Position numbers and translations under genes: made by a program. The notes beneath the pieces were generated by a model. The model was not told where the DNA came from and did not search any database. It saw only the letters and a program-made list of their open reading frames with translations. DNA of 64,000 nucleotides from CAKVOD01 sp964606505 (GTDB lineage: Bacteria; Bacillota; Clostridia; Christensenellales; UBA1242): contig CAZSGM010000007.1 in NCBI GenBank assembly GCA_964606505.1, positions 1-64,000 of the forward strand, in the 5' to 3' direction. This document shows, in pieces, positions 35,081 through 43,993 of the stretch (the stretch's first letter is position 1; each line of letters begins with the position of its first letter).

Positions 35081-35644
35081 ATGAACAAAATAAAATTGGC
35101 GTCTATGGCGATTTGCGCGCTCGTTGCGCTTGTTTCAGTACTAACAACATATGCCTATGTCAAGGTTTTGTATCCACTTGAGTATAAACGCGAAATTGAA
35201 ACAGCAGGTTACATCAACCACATAGACCCAGCGCTGATTGCAAGCGTTATCAACGAAGAAAGCAGTTTTAATAACTTAAGTGAGTCGCGTTCTGGCGCGG
35301 TCGGGTTAATGCAACTAATGCCCAAAACCGCGGAGTGGCTTGCAGAAAGGAGGGGCGTTGAGTACTCGCGCGAAAAATTATTTGAGCCGCTCTATAACAT
35401 CAATATGGGGACGTACTACTTGCGTTATTTACTTGATAAATTTGGCGATGAGTTTACCGCTTTGTGCGCCTATAATGCAGGAGAGGGGCAGGTTAAAGTG
35501 TGGCTCAGCGACAGTTTGTATGCCCTAGATGACAGCGCTTTAACTGCAACGCCATTTAAGGAAACAAACGCCTACGCAAGCAAGGTTATTAAAAATAAAT
35601 ATAGGTACGCAACGCGCTTTGAAAGCAGTTTCAAAAAACACTAA
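35081..35644 (+). CDS. SLT-type lytic transglycosylase, membrane anchored
   Basis: The 187-residue protein has one N-terminal membrane segment (residues ~8-30) and an SLT domain. Landmarks are DPALIASVINEESSFN with catalytic Glu60, SGAVGLMQLMPKTAEWLA, and ALCAYNAGEGQVKVWL. It cleaves peptidoglycan strands with formation of anhydromuramic ends. No ribosome site is visible before the ATG. It diverges from ylbJ over 98 nt, so a sporulation role in cortex or septal wall is possible. Confidence 0.9.
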   Translation: MNKIKLASMAICALVALVSVLTTYAYVKVLYPLEYKREIETAGYINHIDPALIASVINEESSFNNLSESRSGAVGLMQLMPKTAEWLAERRGVEYSREKLFEPLYNINMGTYYLRYLLDKFGDEFTALCAYNAGEGQVKVWLSDSLYALDDSALTATPFKETNAYASKVIKNKYRYATRFESSFKKH

Positions 35645-35940
35645 ATGCGTGGGTACGAGTCAATGTTTTTTATTCCGTTAGTAGAGGAGGGGTGAGGTTG
35701 AGAGCGGAAACTTTGCGGTTGAGGGGTAGGCGCGCTTAACACACTTGCTTGAGTGTTATTCTTTGCGGAAACGCCTTGCAGTAGGTTTGAAATTGTTTGT
35801 ATCCCGCCTAAAGACTCAATCCAATTGATAACACCTTGAATTTGCGGTAAATAGGGCTCAATTGAGGTTCCTTTTAAGTAATTGCCCGCTAGTGGCAAAA
35901 AGTTTTTTATGACTTGATAAAGGTTTTCAACATTATTCAT
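35641..35940 (-). CDS. Small hypothetical protein with Pro/Ser/Gln-rich C-terminus
   Basis: The 99-residue protein has a helical first half (LYQVIKNFLPLAGNYLKG) and a disordered tail rich in Pro, Ser and Gln. I do not recognise it. GAGGAAT precedes the ATG. Its stop overlaps the end of the convergent transglycosylase gene. It diverges from another small helical protein at 36019. Confidence 0.55.
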   Translation of the reverse strand: MNNVENLYQVIKNFLPLAGNYLKGTSIEPYLPQIQGVINWIESLGGIQTISNLLQGVSAKNNTQASVLSAPTPQPQSFRSQPHPSSTNGIKNIDSYPRI

Positions 35941-36018
35941 TTAATTCCTCGGCAACTATTGTCAAAATATTTTATGATTGCATAATATATAATGTTCAAT
36001 CAACAAAAAGGAGTTAAT

Positions 36019-36336
36019 ATGGATATTAAAGATTTTCAAGATACAAACATAAACGATTTTGTCAACAACGCAGGCAGTTTCCCCGAAATGGAAAGAGAAG
36101 CAATGGAAACACTTAAGGAACAATACGGCTCGCAAGTCGAGGATTTAATCGGTAGATTTCAAAATATGAGCGAGCCAGAACTAATAACTGAACTGTTTAA
36201 ATTAATAAATGAAAAGAAACAAAACGGGACGTTCAATCCGCAAGAAATAGACAATATCGCAAATATTATCGCGCCACTATTAAATGATGAGCAGCGCGAA
36301 AAGATGAGAAATCTGTTATTTTTAATTAATCAATAA
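36019..36336 (+). CDS. Small hypothetical helical protein
   Basis: The 105-residue protein is acidic and helical, with no membrane segment. AAGGAG stands before the ATG at 36019; an upstream ATG at 35992 precedes that ribosome site and is not used. I do not recognise a family. It shares a 78-nt divergent promoter region with the gene at 35641-35940 and is followed by a perfect 19-bp inverted repeat. Confidence 0.6.
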   Translation: MDIKDFQDTNINDFVNNAGSFPEMEREAMETLKEQYGSQVEDLIGRFQNMSEPELITELFKLINEKKQNGTFNPQEIDNIANIIAPLLNDEQREKMRNLLFLINQ

Positions 36337-36382
36337 TACTAAATATGGTGTATTACATTTTTATAATACACCATATTTAGTA
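36337..36382. repeat. Perfect 19-bp inverted repeat before the subtilase gene
   Basis: TACTAAATATGGTGTATTA and its exact complement are separated by 8 nt. The right arm ends one base before AAGGAG, the ribosome site of the S8 protease gene. No T-run follows, so it is not a standard terminator. It could control translation of the protease, or be an operator. Confidence 0.75.
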
Positions 36383-36393
36383 TAAGGAGCGAT

Positions 36394-37659
36394 ATGCAAA
36401 AATTGGATGACAAACTATTTCGTATGGTAAAAACCTTACAAGGCGAACCGCTTTGCACGCAAATAATAGTGTTTGTTAAGGAGTTTGAAAAAACACTTTC
36501 CGCGCTTAAAGAAAAAAACTACAGGATAAAGGCGGAGTTCCCATTTATCAATGCAATTTGCATTGAAATTAGTTTAGACGGCCTTGTAGGATTGACAAGG
36601 CTCAACAACGTGATATATGTTGCCGCGCAAACCAATGTTTCGGCGCAAAGTGCAATTGCAAAGGCAATAACTAACGTAAACGAGTTTTATAAGGAAAACA
36701 TTTTTGGCAAGGGTGTAACCGTTGCGGTTATTGATACAGGAATTCGCCCGCACCTAGATTTTTTGTACCCCCAAAGCAGAATTGTGAAGTTTGTTGACCT
36801 CATTAATAAAGAGGGGCGCAACGAGCCTGCAGTTGCAAACAAAGTGGCTTTGAGTTGCGTAAGTTGCGCTGGTACGCCCTCCAAGCGGCGCGCTGTCTCT
36901 GTTCGTGGGCAAAACATTGTTGATGTTTTAGCGCCTTACGACGATAATGGGCACGGAACCTTTGTAGCGGGGCTTGTTGGCGGAAACGGCACAATGAGCG
37001 GTCATAAATATAGTGGTTTTGCGCCCCTTTGCAACTTAATAGCAATAAAGGCGCTCGATAAAACGGGGCAATCAACGTCAGTTGAAATGCTTGAGTCAAT
37101 GCAGTGGGTGTACGATAACAAAGAAAAATATAATATTGGAGTCGTGTGTATGAGTTTTGGTGCAATCCCAACCTCAAAAAGCGATCCCCTTATGAAAGGT
37201 GCGGAGCAACTTTGGGATAGTGGCATCGTAGTTGTTGCGGCAGGGGGGAACAGCGGACCCGACAAACAAACAATCAAATCCCCAGGGGCGAGCAGAAAAA
37301 TTATAACCGTCGGCTCGCTAGACGACGCTCGCGATGAGCACGAAAACTTTTACAAGGACAAATTCAAAATCGCGGATTTTTCGTCAAGAGGTCCCGCGTT
37401 TGAGTTCTATAAGCCTGATTTGGTCGTTTCGGGCGTCAACCTCGTGTCGTGCGGACTGACAAGCGACTATTCGCAAATGAGCGGAACAAGCGTTAGCGCC
37501 CCCATTGTTGCGGGAATTTGCGCGTTAATTTTGGAAAAATATAAGCAGCAAATCTCTCCCAACCAAATCAAAAATATGTTGCGCAACTATTGTATACCTA
37601 TCGCTAAAGACCGTAACGCTGAGGGTTTTGGGTATCTTGATTTTTTAAAAAACGGCTAA
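36394..37659 (+). CDS. Subtilisin-like S8 serine peptidase, no signal peptide
   Basis: The 421-residue protease has the full triad: Asp114 (AVIDTGIRPHLDF), His187 (DDNGHGTFVAGLVGG) and Ser366 (SGTSVSAPIVAGICAL). The oxyanion Asn lies in VVAAGGNSGP. Residues ~1-85 resemble an I9-type inhibitor propeptide. There is no signal peptide, so it is probably intracellular. An insertion of ~40 residues between the Asp and His blocks carries two cysteines. The ATG follows AAGGAG beside the hairpin at 36337-36382. Confidence 0.92.
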   Translation: MQKLDDKLFRMVKTLQGEPLCTQIIVFVKEFEKTLSALKEKNYRIKAEFPFINAICIEISLDGLVGLTRLNNVIYVAAQTNVSAQSAIAKAITNVNEFYKENIFGKGVTVAVIDTGIRPHLDFLYPQSRIVKFVDLINKEGRNEPAVANKVALSCVSCAGTPSKRRAVSVRGQNIVDVLAPYDDNGHGTFVAGLVGGNGTMSGHKYSGFAPLCNLIAIKALDKTGQSTSVEMLESMQWVYDNKEKYNIGVVCMSFGAIPTSKSDPLMKGAEQLWDSGIVVVAAGGNSGPDKQTIKSPGASRKIITVGSLDDARDEHENFYKDKFKIADFSSRGPAFEFYKPDLVVSGVNLVSCGLTSDYSQMSGTSVSAPIVAGICALILEKYKQQISPNQIKNMLRNYCIPIAKDRNAEGFGYLDFLKNG

Positions 37660-37692
37660 GCGTCGCTGTGTTAATGCTTAAAGCCGTTTTTT
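37647..37692 (+). terminator. Terminator of the S8 peptidase gene
   Basis: AAAAACGGCT and AGCCGTTTTT pair around a ~24-nt loop and are followed by TTTG. The left arm overlaps the last codons and stop. Confidence 0.75.
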
Positions 37693-37785
37693 GTTAGTAA
37701 CTATTTAGTTGAATACAAAAGTTTTTATAATTTATGTGGCAACACAAATATTGTTGCATTAGAAATGTTGGGTGTAGTTTGCAGG

Positions 37786-39732
37786 CTAGGCGGCATTTGA
37801 GTTGTAAACTTCAAGTTGTGCGAGAATTTTACCATTTTTCACAACCTGTAGTGTAAAATTGTTAACATTACAATTAATGAAGTAAAGTCGGTTGTTTCTA
37901 ATTTCGTATTCCACAGTTGGGGTTGCAATAATTTCTATCCCTAGTATATTCGCAACATATGGTGTATCTGGTGTGTTAAAATCGTATTTGCAAATCTCAA
38001 TAACAAAAGTTTTGGACATATCAACTGCTGCACTGGTGCATTCTTTGTCGTTACTAATGAACACATATTCGCGGTGGATAGTGATGGCGTGCTCTTTAGC
38101 AATGTTTGACTTGCCGTCCGTAATTTTCACATTGAATGAGCCGCAAGCGTTCGCAGTTAGCGTTAAGCCGTCGCGCTCAAAAACGCTCCTATCGCATTCT
38201 ACTTGGAAATCAATCAACGCGTAGCTGGGCGAAATCGTTGGCGTAACATTAACCGTTTCGTACAAGTAAATGTTTGTCGGAACATCCGTAAACGCAAACT
38301 CAGTCGCAATTACCTCGCGGTTTGTTATCGTTATTTGTTTTGTAACGCCCGAGCCGTCTGTTGCTGCCAAAATAATGTTAAATTCGCCCGCCGCAACTGC
38401 CTTAATTGTGTTTCCGTTAATTGTGGCAAGTTCGGAGGGAAGGGAAATAGCGACGTCTTGCGTTGTATCCACGCTCAAACTGTTGTAGTAACCATCGTTG
38501 TTTGCCTCTTCCAAGTAGGCTTCATTAAATAGGTATAGCGTGGTTGTTTCAGTATTTTGGTTATTCAAAATGTAGTCAATATTGGAAATGTATTGTTGTG
38601 TTTCAATTGGAAGCGGGACGCGAATATAATCTTGTGTGTTCGGGTCTAATGCGCGCAGGGTAATGTTTGTTGTAGTGCCTTTTGTGAAAGTAACCTTGAT
38701 ATTTTTATTGTCGCTCGTTTCAATATTTGTAGCGGTTAGTCCCTCAATTTTTAAGGAGTCAGTCGTTACGTCTTTAAGGGGTTTATTGAAAAACAACTCA
38801 AGCGTGTACTCGTTTCGTGTGCTGTCTGCCTTGTTGCCACAATAAAGTTTTGAGATAAGGGTTTGGCCTTGTTTGAATGTGTAATTATCTAGCAATAAAG
38901 CAGGGGATACGTTAACGGCGATTGTTTCGGTAAGTGTTTCCGATTTAGAACTGTCTGCGCTGATTGTAACGCGCGTTGTGCCGACTTTTAATGCCGTCAA
39001 AACATTGTTTTCGTACCGTAAGTGGTTTTCATCAAGCGCAACATTGACGTTAACTTTCTCTCCGTCGGTAGGTTGAAACGCAACAAAATCGACGGGGATT
39101 GACTGATTTATGTTAATGTTTATGTCGTCTTTTAATATCTCGCTCGCATAAACATACTGTTTTACGTTAACCGTGCAGTTGACGGTTAAGTTGCTGTATT
39201 TACCTAAAATTGTCGCCGAAAGTTGTGCGGTGCCGACCGCGTTTGCAACAACCTCCGACCCCTCTATGTTAACGCAAGGATTGTTCGCCGTAACATCAAT
39301 AGGGGTAGAGTAGGCACGGTTGTTGACCCAAAAACTAAAATTTGCTCGGTTGTCGCGTCCATTTACGTGTAGGATGATGTTGTCGCTGGCAAACGAAAAT
39401 ATCTCTGCGTAAACACGCACAGGTATAAATTTCTTGAATTTACCTTTTGAAACCTGCAAATCCGTGCTGCCGCAAGCACGTGTTATAATTTTATCATTCT
39501 CAATAACCGCAATAGTGTCATCCTCGAACTTGAATTCATATTTAGATGACTGCGCAACGATGTCCGCTAGGGCAAAAGTTTGCCCGTAAGATAACTCAAT
39601 TTGACTTGTTTTGAATTGTGGGTCGTCATTGCCATTTGAACCATTGACACATAGAATTATAACTGTTGATGCCACGATACAAGCACTAATTGCCGCGCCC
39701 ACAATTGTTAGTATAACTTTCTTACTTATCAT
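37786..39732 (-). CDS. Large surface protein with Ig-like (Big_2) domains
   Basis: The 648-residue protein has an N-terminal membrane segment (KKVILTIVGAAISACIVAST) and a long extracellular part built of Ig-like repeats. The clearest repeat is the Big_2 type around residues 195-280 (YENNVLTALKVGTTRVTISAD). Others are spread along the chain. There is no sortase motif. I chose ATG 39732 because AGGAAG lies upstream; the frame continues to 39813 without a ribosome site. Likely a membrane-anchored adhesin or wall-associated protein. Confidence 0.75.
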   Translation of the reverse strand: MISKKVILTIVGAAISACIVASTVIILCVNGSNGNDDPQFKTSQIELSYGQTFALADIVAQSSKYEFKFEDDTIAVIENDKIITRACGSTDLQVSKGKFKKFIPVRVYAEIFSFASDNIILHVNGRDNRANFSFWVNNRAYSTPIDVTANNPCVNIEGSEVVANAVGTAQLSATILGKYSNLTVNCTVNVKQYVYASEILKDDINININQSIPVDFVAFQPTDGEKVNVNVALDENHLRYENNVLTALKVGTTRVTISADSSKSETLTETIAVNVSPALLLDNYTFKQGQTLISKLYCGNKADSTRNEYTLELFFNKPLKDVTTDSLKIEGLTATNIETSDNKNIKVTFTKGTTTNITLRALDPNTQDYIRVPLPIETQQYISNIDYILNNQNTETTTLYLFNEAYLEEANNDGYYNSLSVDTTQDVAISLPSELATINGNTIKAVAAGEFNIILAATDGSGVTKQITITNREVIATEFAFTDVPTNIYLYETVNVTPTISPSYALIDFQVECDRSVFERDGLTLTANACGSFNVKITDGKSNIAKEHAITIHREYVFISNDKECTSAAVDMSKTFVIEICKYDFNTPDTPYVANILGIEIIATPTVEYEIRNNRLYFINCNVNNFTLQVVKNGKILAQLEVYNSNAA

Positions 39733-39949
39733 AATCTTCCTAAAATCGCAATGCACTGCATTTGATTGCAATAATTTAGGTAATTTCCCCTTATCATTAG
39801 TAAAACGCCCCATTGCTTTTGTTGTATTATACCAAATTTTGGCAAATTGTCAAGAGCGGCGGCAAAAATAAGGGGGATTTATGGATGTTTGCATATGGTT
39901 GCAGTTCGGTAAATTTTTCAAATAATTTTGTTGAATAGTTTTAATTTGA

Positions 39950-39978
39950 TTGACAAAAATATTGATATTAGTTAAAAT
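39950..39978 (+). promoter_or_regulatory. Consensus promoter of the Cys-tailed dehydrogenase gene
   Basis: TTGACA (39950-39955), 17 nt, TAAAAT (39973-39978). It lies 21 nt before the ATG, with GGAGG in between. Confidence 0.8.
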
Positions 39979-39999
39979 AATAGTATTCCGGAGGTTAAA

Positions 40000-41250
40000 A
40001 TGGAAAGAAAATTGAGAGTCGCAATGTATGGTTGTGGCAAAATGTCTCAGTATTTGATGAGATATGTTTATGAAAAAAGCGGAGAAATTGTTTGCGCTTT
40101 TGATATAGACAAGAGTAAAATTGGAAAAGATATCGGTACAATCATTGGAGATGGGAAAGATTACGGCATTAAAATCGACGACGCTAAGAACGCGAAAGAT
40201 GTTTTTGCTAAGACAAACCCCGACATTTGTATTGTCGCAACTATGAGTTTGCTCAAGGATTTGAAGGAGCCGTTGCTTGTATGTGCTGAATGTGGTGTTA
40301 ATGCTATCACTACTTGCGAAGAAGCGTTCTACCCTTGGAACTCAAACCCTGAATTGACTGCCGAAATTGACGCACTTGCTAAAGAAACAGGTTGCACAAT
40401 CTGCGGTTCAGGTTACCAAGACGTTTATTGGGGAAACTTGATTACGACTATTGCAGGGTCAACTCAATCTATTAAGAAAATTCGTGGTAGAACAAGTTAT
40501 AATGTCGAAGATTACGGCATTGCGCTTGCTCGCGCTCACGGTGCAGGGTTAACATTGAAAGAATTTGACGAACAAGTTGCATCTGTTGACAACATCAGTG
40601 AAAAAGAACGTCAAAAACTTATTAACGACGGCGAGTTCCTACCTTGCTATATGTGGAACACAAACGGCTGGCTTTGCTCACAACTTGGTTTGACAGTAAA
40701 GAGCCAAACTCAAAAATGTGTGCCTGAAGTTTATGATAAAGACCTAAAATCAGATACGCTGGGAATGACAATCAAAGCAGGGGACGCTCGCGGTATGAGT
40801 GCAGTTGTTACGACGGAGACTGAAGAAGGTATCACGCTTGAAACCCAATGCGTTGGTATGGTTTACTCAAGCGATGACTTTGACAGCAATGAATGGACTG
40901 TTGAGGGCGAACCTAGCACAACTATCACAGTTAATAGACCTCAAACAGTTGAATTGACTTGTGCAACAGTTGTTAACCGCTTGCTTGATGTTTTGGAAGG
41001 TGAACCGGGGTTCTTCACAACCGAAAAAATGCCAAGAGCAGAGTTTGTTCAAGGTTTCTCTGTTGTGGAACTTGACCCAAGTGAACTTGCTTGCGGCTGC
41101 GGCTGCGGTTGCCACGACCACTATCACGACGACTGCGGCTGCGGTTGCCACGATGATTGTGGCTGTGGTTGCGGAGACCCAAACTGTGGTTGCCACGACG
41201 AAACTTGCGGCTGCGGAGACCCAAACTGTGGTTGCCACAAATCTAAATAA
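40000..41250 (+). CDS. DapB/2,4-diaminopentanoate dehydrogenase-like protein with Cys/His-rich tail
   Basis: Residues 1 to ~350 form an NAD(P)-dependent dehydrogenase. It has the Rossmann start VAMYGCGKMSQYL, the segment NAITTCEEAFYPW, and SGYQDVYWGNLITTIAGS. The layout resembles dihydrodipicolinate reductase N-domain proteins and 2,4-diaminopentanoate dehydrogenase of ornithine catabolism. The reaction is not certain. The last 52 residues (365-416) are unusual: 16 Cys and 6 His arranged as repeated CGCGCH and CGCGDPNCGCH units, a likely metal-binding tail. The gene has a consensus promoter, GGAGG, and its own terminator, and no pathway neighbours. Confidence 0.8.
   Translation: MERKLRVAMYGCGKMSQYLMRYVYEKSGEIVCAFDIDKSKIGKDIGTIIGDGKDYGIKIDDAKNAKDVFAKTNPDICIVATMSLLKDLKEPLLVCAECGVNAITTCEEAFYPWNSNPELTAEIDALAKETGCTICGSGYQDVYWGNLITTIAGSTQSIKKIRGRTSYNVEDYGIALARAHGAGLTLKEFDEQVASVDNISEKERQKLINDGEFLPCYMWNTNGWLCSQLGLTVKSQTQKCVPEVYDKDLKSDTLGMTIKAGDARGMSAVVTTETEEGITLETQCVGMVYSSDDFDSNEWTVEGEPSTTITVNRPQTVELTCATVVNRLLDVLEGEPGFFTTEKMPRAEFVQGFSVVELDPSELACGCGCGCHDHYHDDCGCGCHDDCGCGCGDPNCGCHDETCGCGDPNCGCHKSK
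41092..41247 (+). repeat. Tandem coding repeats of the Cys/His tail
   Basis: A 27-nt unit beginning TGCGGAGACCC is identical at 41170-41196 and 41212-41238, with a 42-nt period. Shorter GC(G/T)GCTGCGGTTGCCA units precede it. This identity implies recent in-frame duplication and growth of the tail. Confidence 0.85.
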
Positions 41251-41303
41251 TAGGACACGCGTTGCAGGGCAGTGTTAATGTTTAGATAACTATAATTTAT
41301 GAT

Positions 41304-41338
41304 AAAAAACGCTAAGTTTTGTGAACTTAGCGTTTTTT
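41304..41338 (+). terminator. Terminator of the dehydrogenase gene
   Basis: AAAAAACGCTAAGTT and AACTTAGCGTTTTTT form a perfect 15-bp stem with a 5-nt loop and a T7 end. Confidence 0.9.
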
Positions 41339-41397
41339 TGACAGATTAAGTGTTTCTTTTGTAAAATTTGCGCATTTTGTGTAACTTTATCTATAGT

Positions 41398-42210
41398 TTA
41401 TCTATGTTTTTTCGTGTAGTATTTTTCAAGTAGCGCAATTGCAAAGTACATTAGGCTTGCTAGGACGCACAACAAAACTGTGCTTGTCATAACTAAATCC
41501 AGCCTAAACACCTGCGAGCCATACACAATCAAGTAGCCTAAACCTGCCTTACTTGATAGGTATTCGCCCATAATTGAGCCGACCCAGCTCATACCAACGT
41601 TGATTTTTAGCATTGAAATAAAGTTAGGGGCGGAATAAGGTAATATCAACTTAGTTAAAATTTTAAATTTGCTTGCCCCCATGGACTTCATTAGCAATAT
41701 TTTGTCGCTGTCGCAAGAAAGAAAGGCGTTTTGCATTGTTATTATTGTTATAATTATACAAATTAACACGCAAATAGCAATTATTGAGTTTGTGCCCGCG
41801 CCCACCCATATAATAATGAGGGGACCAAGCGCGATTTTGGGTAAGCTGTTCAAAACAACTATATATGGCTCAAGTATCTTTCTAACTGTTTCACTCCACC
41901 ACAACCCGATGGCAATCAGAGTTCCGAGGATTGAGGCAATCAAGAAGCCTGCGAGCGTTTCAAACAGCGTTACACCGATATGCATAAACAACTCGCCGCT
42001 CGCCCAAAGTTCGCCTATCGTTTTTATAATTCTCGAGGGCGAACTTGTGATGAAAGTGTTTATTGCGCCAACTTGCGCCAGCAGTTCCCATAACCCGATA
42101 AACAGAACCAGTAAACCAATTTGGCTGCCCTTAATAATGAAACTTTTGTTTCTAATTTTTTTTAGGTACAAAGTGTGCTCTTTAGAATAGATGTTTTGAG
42201 GTTTTTTCAT
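41398..42210 (-). CDS. ABC transporter permease (SsuC/TauC/ThiX-type)
   Basis: The 270-residue permease has six membrane helices and the BPD_transp_1 coupling loop (VLNSLPKIALGPLIIIWVGAG, then KSMGASKFKILTKLILPYSAP). This class imports nitrate, sulfonate, taurine or pyrimidine precursors. It starts 3 nt after the ATPase gene. The binding protein is probably the lipoprotein at 30695-31684. Confidence 0.9.
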   Translation of the reverse strand: MKKPQNIYSKEHTLYLKKIRNKSFIIKGSQIGLLVLFIGLWELLAQVGAINTFITSSPSRIIKTIGELWASGELFMHIGVTLFETLAGFLIASILGTLIAIGLWWSETVRKILEPYIVVLNSLPKIALGPLIIIWVGAGTNSIIAICVLICIIITIITMQNAFLSCDSDKILLMKSMGASKFKILTKLILPYSAPNFISMLKINVGMSWVGSIMGEYLSSKAGLGYLIVYGSQVFRLDLVMTSTVLLCVLASLMYFAIALLEKYYTKKHR

Positions 42211-42213
42211 TAG

Positions 42214-42951
42214 TTAATTCTCCAAATCTTTCCAAACCTCATCAAAAAGTTTGGAAAATTCTCGACATTCGCGCCGATTGAACGGGGTTCCGTAGCGTTT
42301 TAAGTCGATTGAAAGTATTTTCTTCACACTTGCAGGGCGCGCCGTTAAAATAATGATTTTGTCAGCCATCGAAATGGCTTCCGATATATCGTGGGTTACC
42401 AGTATTGCGGTTTTGTTTTCGCTCGCAATTATGTTTGAAACATCGTCGCAAACGTTGAGTCGCGTCTGATAATCTAGTGCTGAAAACGGCTCATCTAGTA
42501 GCAAAACTTTTGGGTTGAGCGCAAGCGTCCGTATGAGCGCAACGCGCTGCCGCATCCCGCCCGATAGTTCGCGCGGGAACTTGTCTTTAAAATCAATCAA
42601 ACCATATTTAGTCAACAATGACTCAATGTAGTCGAAGTTTTGTTGATTTTTTTTCTTTTGTATCTCTAATCCCAAAATTACGTTTTGCCAAATTGTGCGC
42701 CATTCAAATAGGTGGTCGCGTTGAAACATATAACCTATTTGATTTGAGTCAGGGTTTACAATCGTTCCGCTGCTGGGTTTTAGCAGCCCAGAGATTAGCG
42801 ACAAGACAGTTGTTTTGCCGCAACCACTTGGACCAACTATAGCTATGAATTCGTTTTCGTTTACTTCAAAGCTAACGTTTTTTAATGCTGGGGTTTCGCC
42901 TTTTTTTGAATGGTAATTCAAACTCACGTCGGTAAGCTTTAGTATGCTCAT
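42214..42951 (-). CDS. ABC transporter ATP-binding protein (SsuB/TauB-type)
   Basis: The 245-residue ATPase has Walker A GPSGCGKTT, the signature LSGGMRQRVALIR, Walker B LLLDEPFSALD and the H-loop VTHDISEA. Together with the permease it forms a nitrate/sulfonate/taurine-class importer. ATG 42951 follows AAGGATG; the frame also opens 21 nt upstream. A 12-bp inverted repeat lies in its leader. Confidence 0.93.
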   Translation of the reverse strand: MSILKLTDVSLNYHSKKGETPALKNVSFEVNENEFIAIVGPSGCGKTTVLSLISGLLKPSSGTIVNPDSNQIGYMFQRDHLFEWRTIWQNVILGLEIQKKKNQQNFDYIESLLTKYGLIDFKDKFPRELSGGMRQRVALIRTLALNPKVLLLDEPFSALDYQTRLNVCDDVSNIIASENKTAILVTHDISEAISMADKIIILTARPASVKKILSIDLKRYGTPFNRRECREFSKLFDEVWKDLEN

Positions 42952-42975
42952 TGTTTCATCCTTATCTGTCAATGT

Positions 42976-43015
42976 TAGGTTCTTTGCAATAGTAGGGAAG
43001 AAAGCAAAGAACCTA
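42976..43015 (-). promoter_or_regulatory. 12-bp inverted repeat in the leader of the ABC importer operon
   Basis: TAGGTTCTTTGC and GCAAAGAACCTA are perfect complements around a 16-nt loop, 25 nt upstream of the ATPase ATG. No T-run follows on the minus strand. It could be a repressor site or an RNA hairpin controlling the operon. Confidence 0.6.
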
Positions 43016-43203
43016 TTACATACTATTCATTTTTTCTTTTATGTGTACCATTTTATTTTAAAAAAGTTATATTTTATTTGTCTATGGCATATTTATTAGA
43101 AACAACTACCTTTTGCAAGTCGAGAAATATACATAAATCGCCTTTTTTCGACAAATATTATCATTTTTCTTAAACAAATTTTCATTATAATTGAGGTGCA
43201 ACA

Positions 43204-43971
43204 ATGAAGTTCATAGTTTTTAGATTGAAAAGTATCAAAAAACTAATTTTTGCATTCATTTTGCTAGCGTTGCTTTGCCTAAATATTGGCGGAGGAACGG
43301 TCGCAGGTGTGTATTTGGGGCAGTCGATTAGAAAAGTCCCAATTTATAGCGTGCAAACGCAAGAAGCAAAAGTTGCAATTTCATTTGATGCGGCTTGGGG
43401 AGCAGATAAAACTGAAAAAATTGTTGAGATTTGCAAAGAACATAACGTAAACGCGACCTTCTTCCTCGTCGGTTTTTGGATAGACAAATACGAGGATATG
43501 GTAAAACTCATAGACGACAACGGGTTTGAGATAGGAACACACTCTAACACGCACCCCGACTTGTGTAAGTTAGACAAGGACGGAATGAAATTTGAACTCG
43601 AAACCAGCGTTAAGAAGATTGAGGACATAACAAGCAAGAAGGTAACATTGTTTCGCGCGCCTTACGGTTCCTACAACAACGACTTGATTGACGTCGCGGA
43701 TAGTTTAGGGCTAAAAACCATCCAATGGGATGTTGATTCGCTTGATTGGAAAGGGTTGAGCGCCGAGCAAATTTCGCTGAGAATACTTAACGGAGTCAAA
43801 AACGGCAGCATTATTCTTTGCCACAACAACTCAGACCACATTTTAGATGCTTTGCCCATAGTTCTTGACAGATTGCAAAAGAAAGGATTTAGCGTCACCA
43901 ATGTTGGCGACTTAATATATCAAAATGATTATTCAATCAATAGTCAAGGCATACAAATAAAAAATTCATAA
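43204..43971 (+). CDS. pdaB: Polysaccharide deacetylase, sporulation PdaB-type
   Basis: The 255-residue protein has an N-terminal membrane anchor and a NodB deacetylase domain. VAISFDAAWGADKT replaces the usual TFDDG and is characteristic of PdaB proteins. HSNTHPD supplies the zinc His pair, FRAPYGSYN the next motif, and IILCHNNSDHILDALP the last. PdaB is needed for spore cortex stability. GAGG precedes the ATG. Confidence 0.88.
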   Translation: MKFIVFRLKSIKKLIFAFILLALLCLNIGGGTVAGVYLGQSIRKVPIYSVQTQEAKVAISFDAAWGADKTEKIVEICKEHNVNATFFLVGFWIDKYEDMVKLIDDNGFEIGTHSNTHPDLCKLDKDGMKFELETSVKKIEDITSKKVTLFRAPYGSYNNDLIDVADSLGLKTIQWDVDSLDWKGLSAEQISLRILNGVKNGSIILCHNNSDHILDALPIVLDRLQKKGFSVTNVGDLIYQNDYSINSQGIQIKNS

Positions 43972-43993
43972 TGTACAGATGGAGGGAATTAAA

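Noticed and set aside
40867..41238. Minus-strand Ala/Thr/Val-rich frame opposite the Cys-rich tail
   Set aside because: It is the mirror translation of the repetitive tail coding sequence and has no ribosome site.
41092..41247. CRISPR-like or intergenic tandem repeat
   Set aside because: The repeats are in frame, encode the C-terminal tail of the dehydrogenase and end at its stop codon; there are no spacers.
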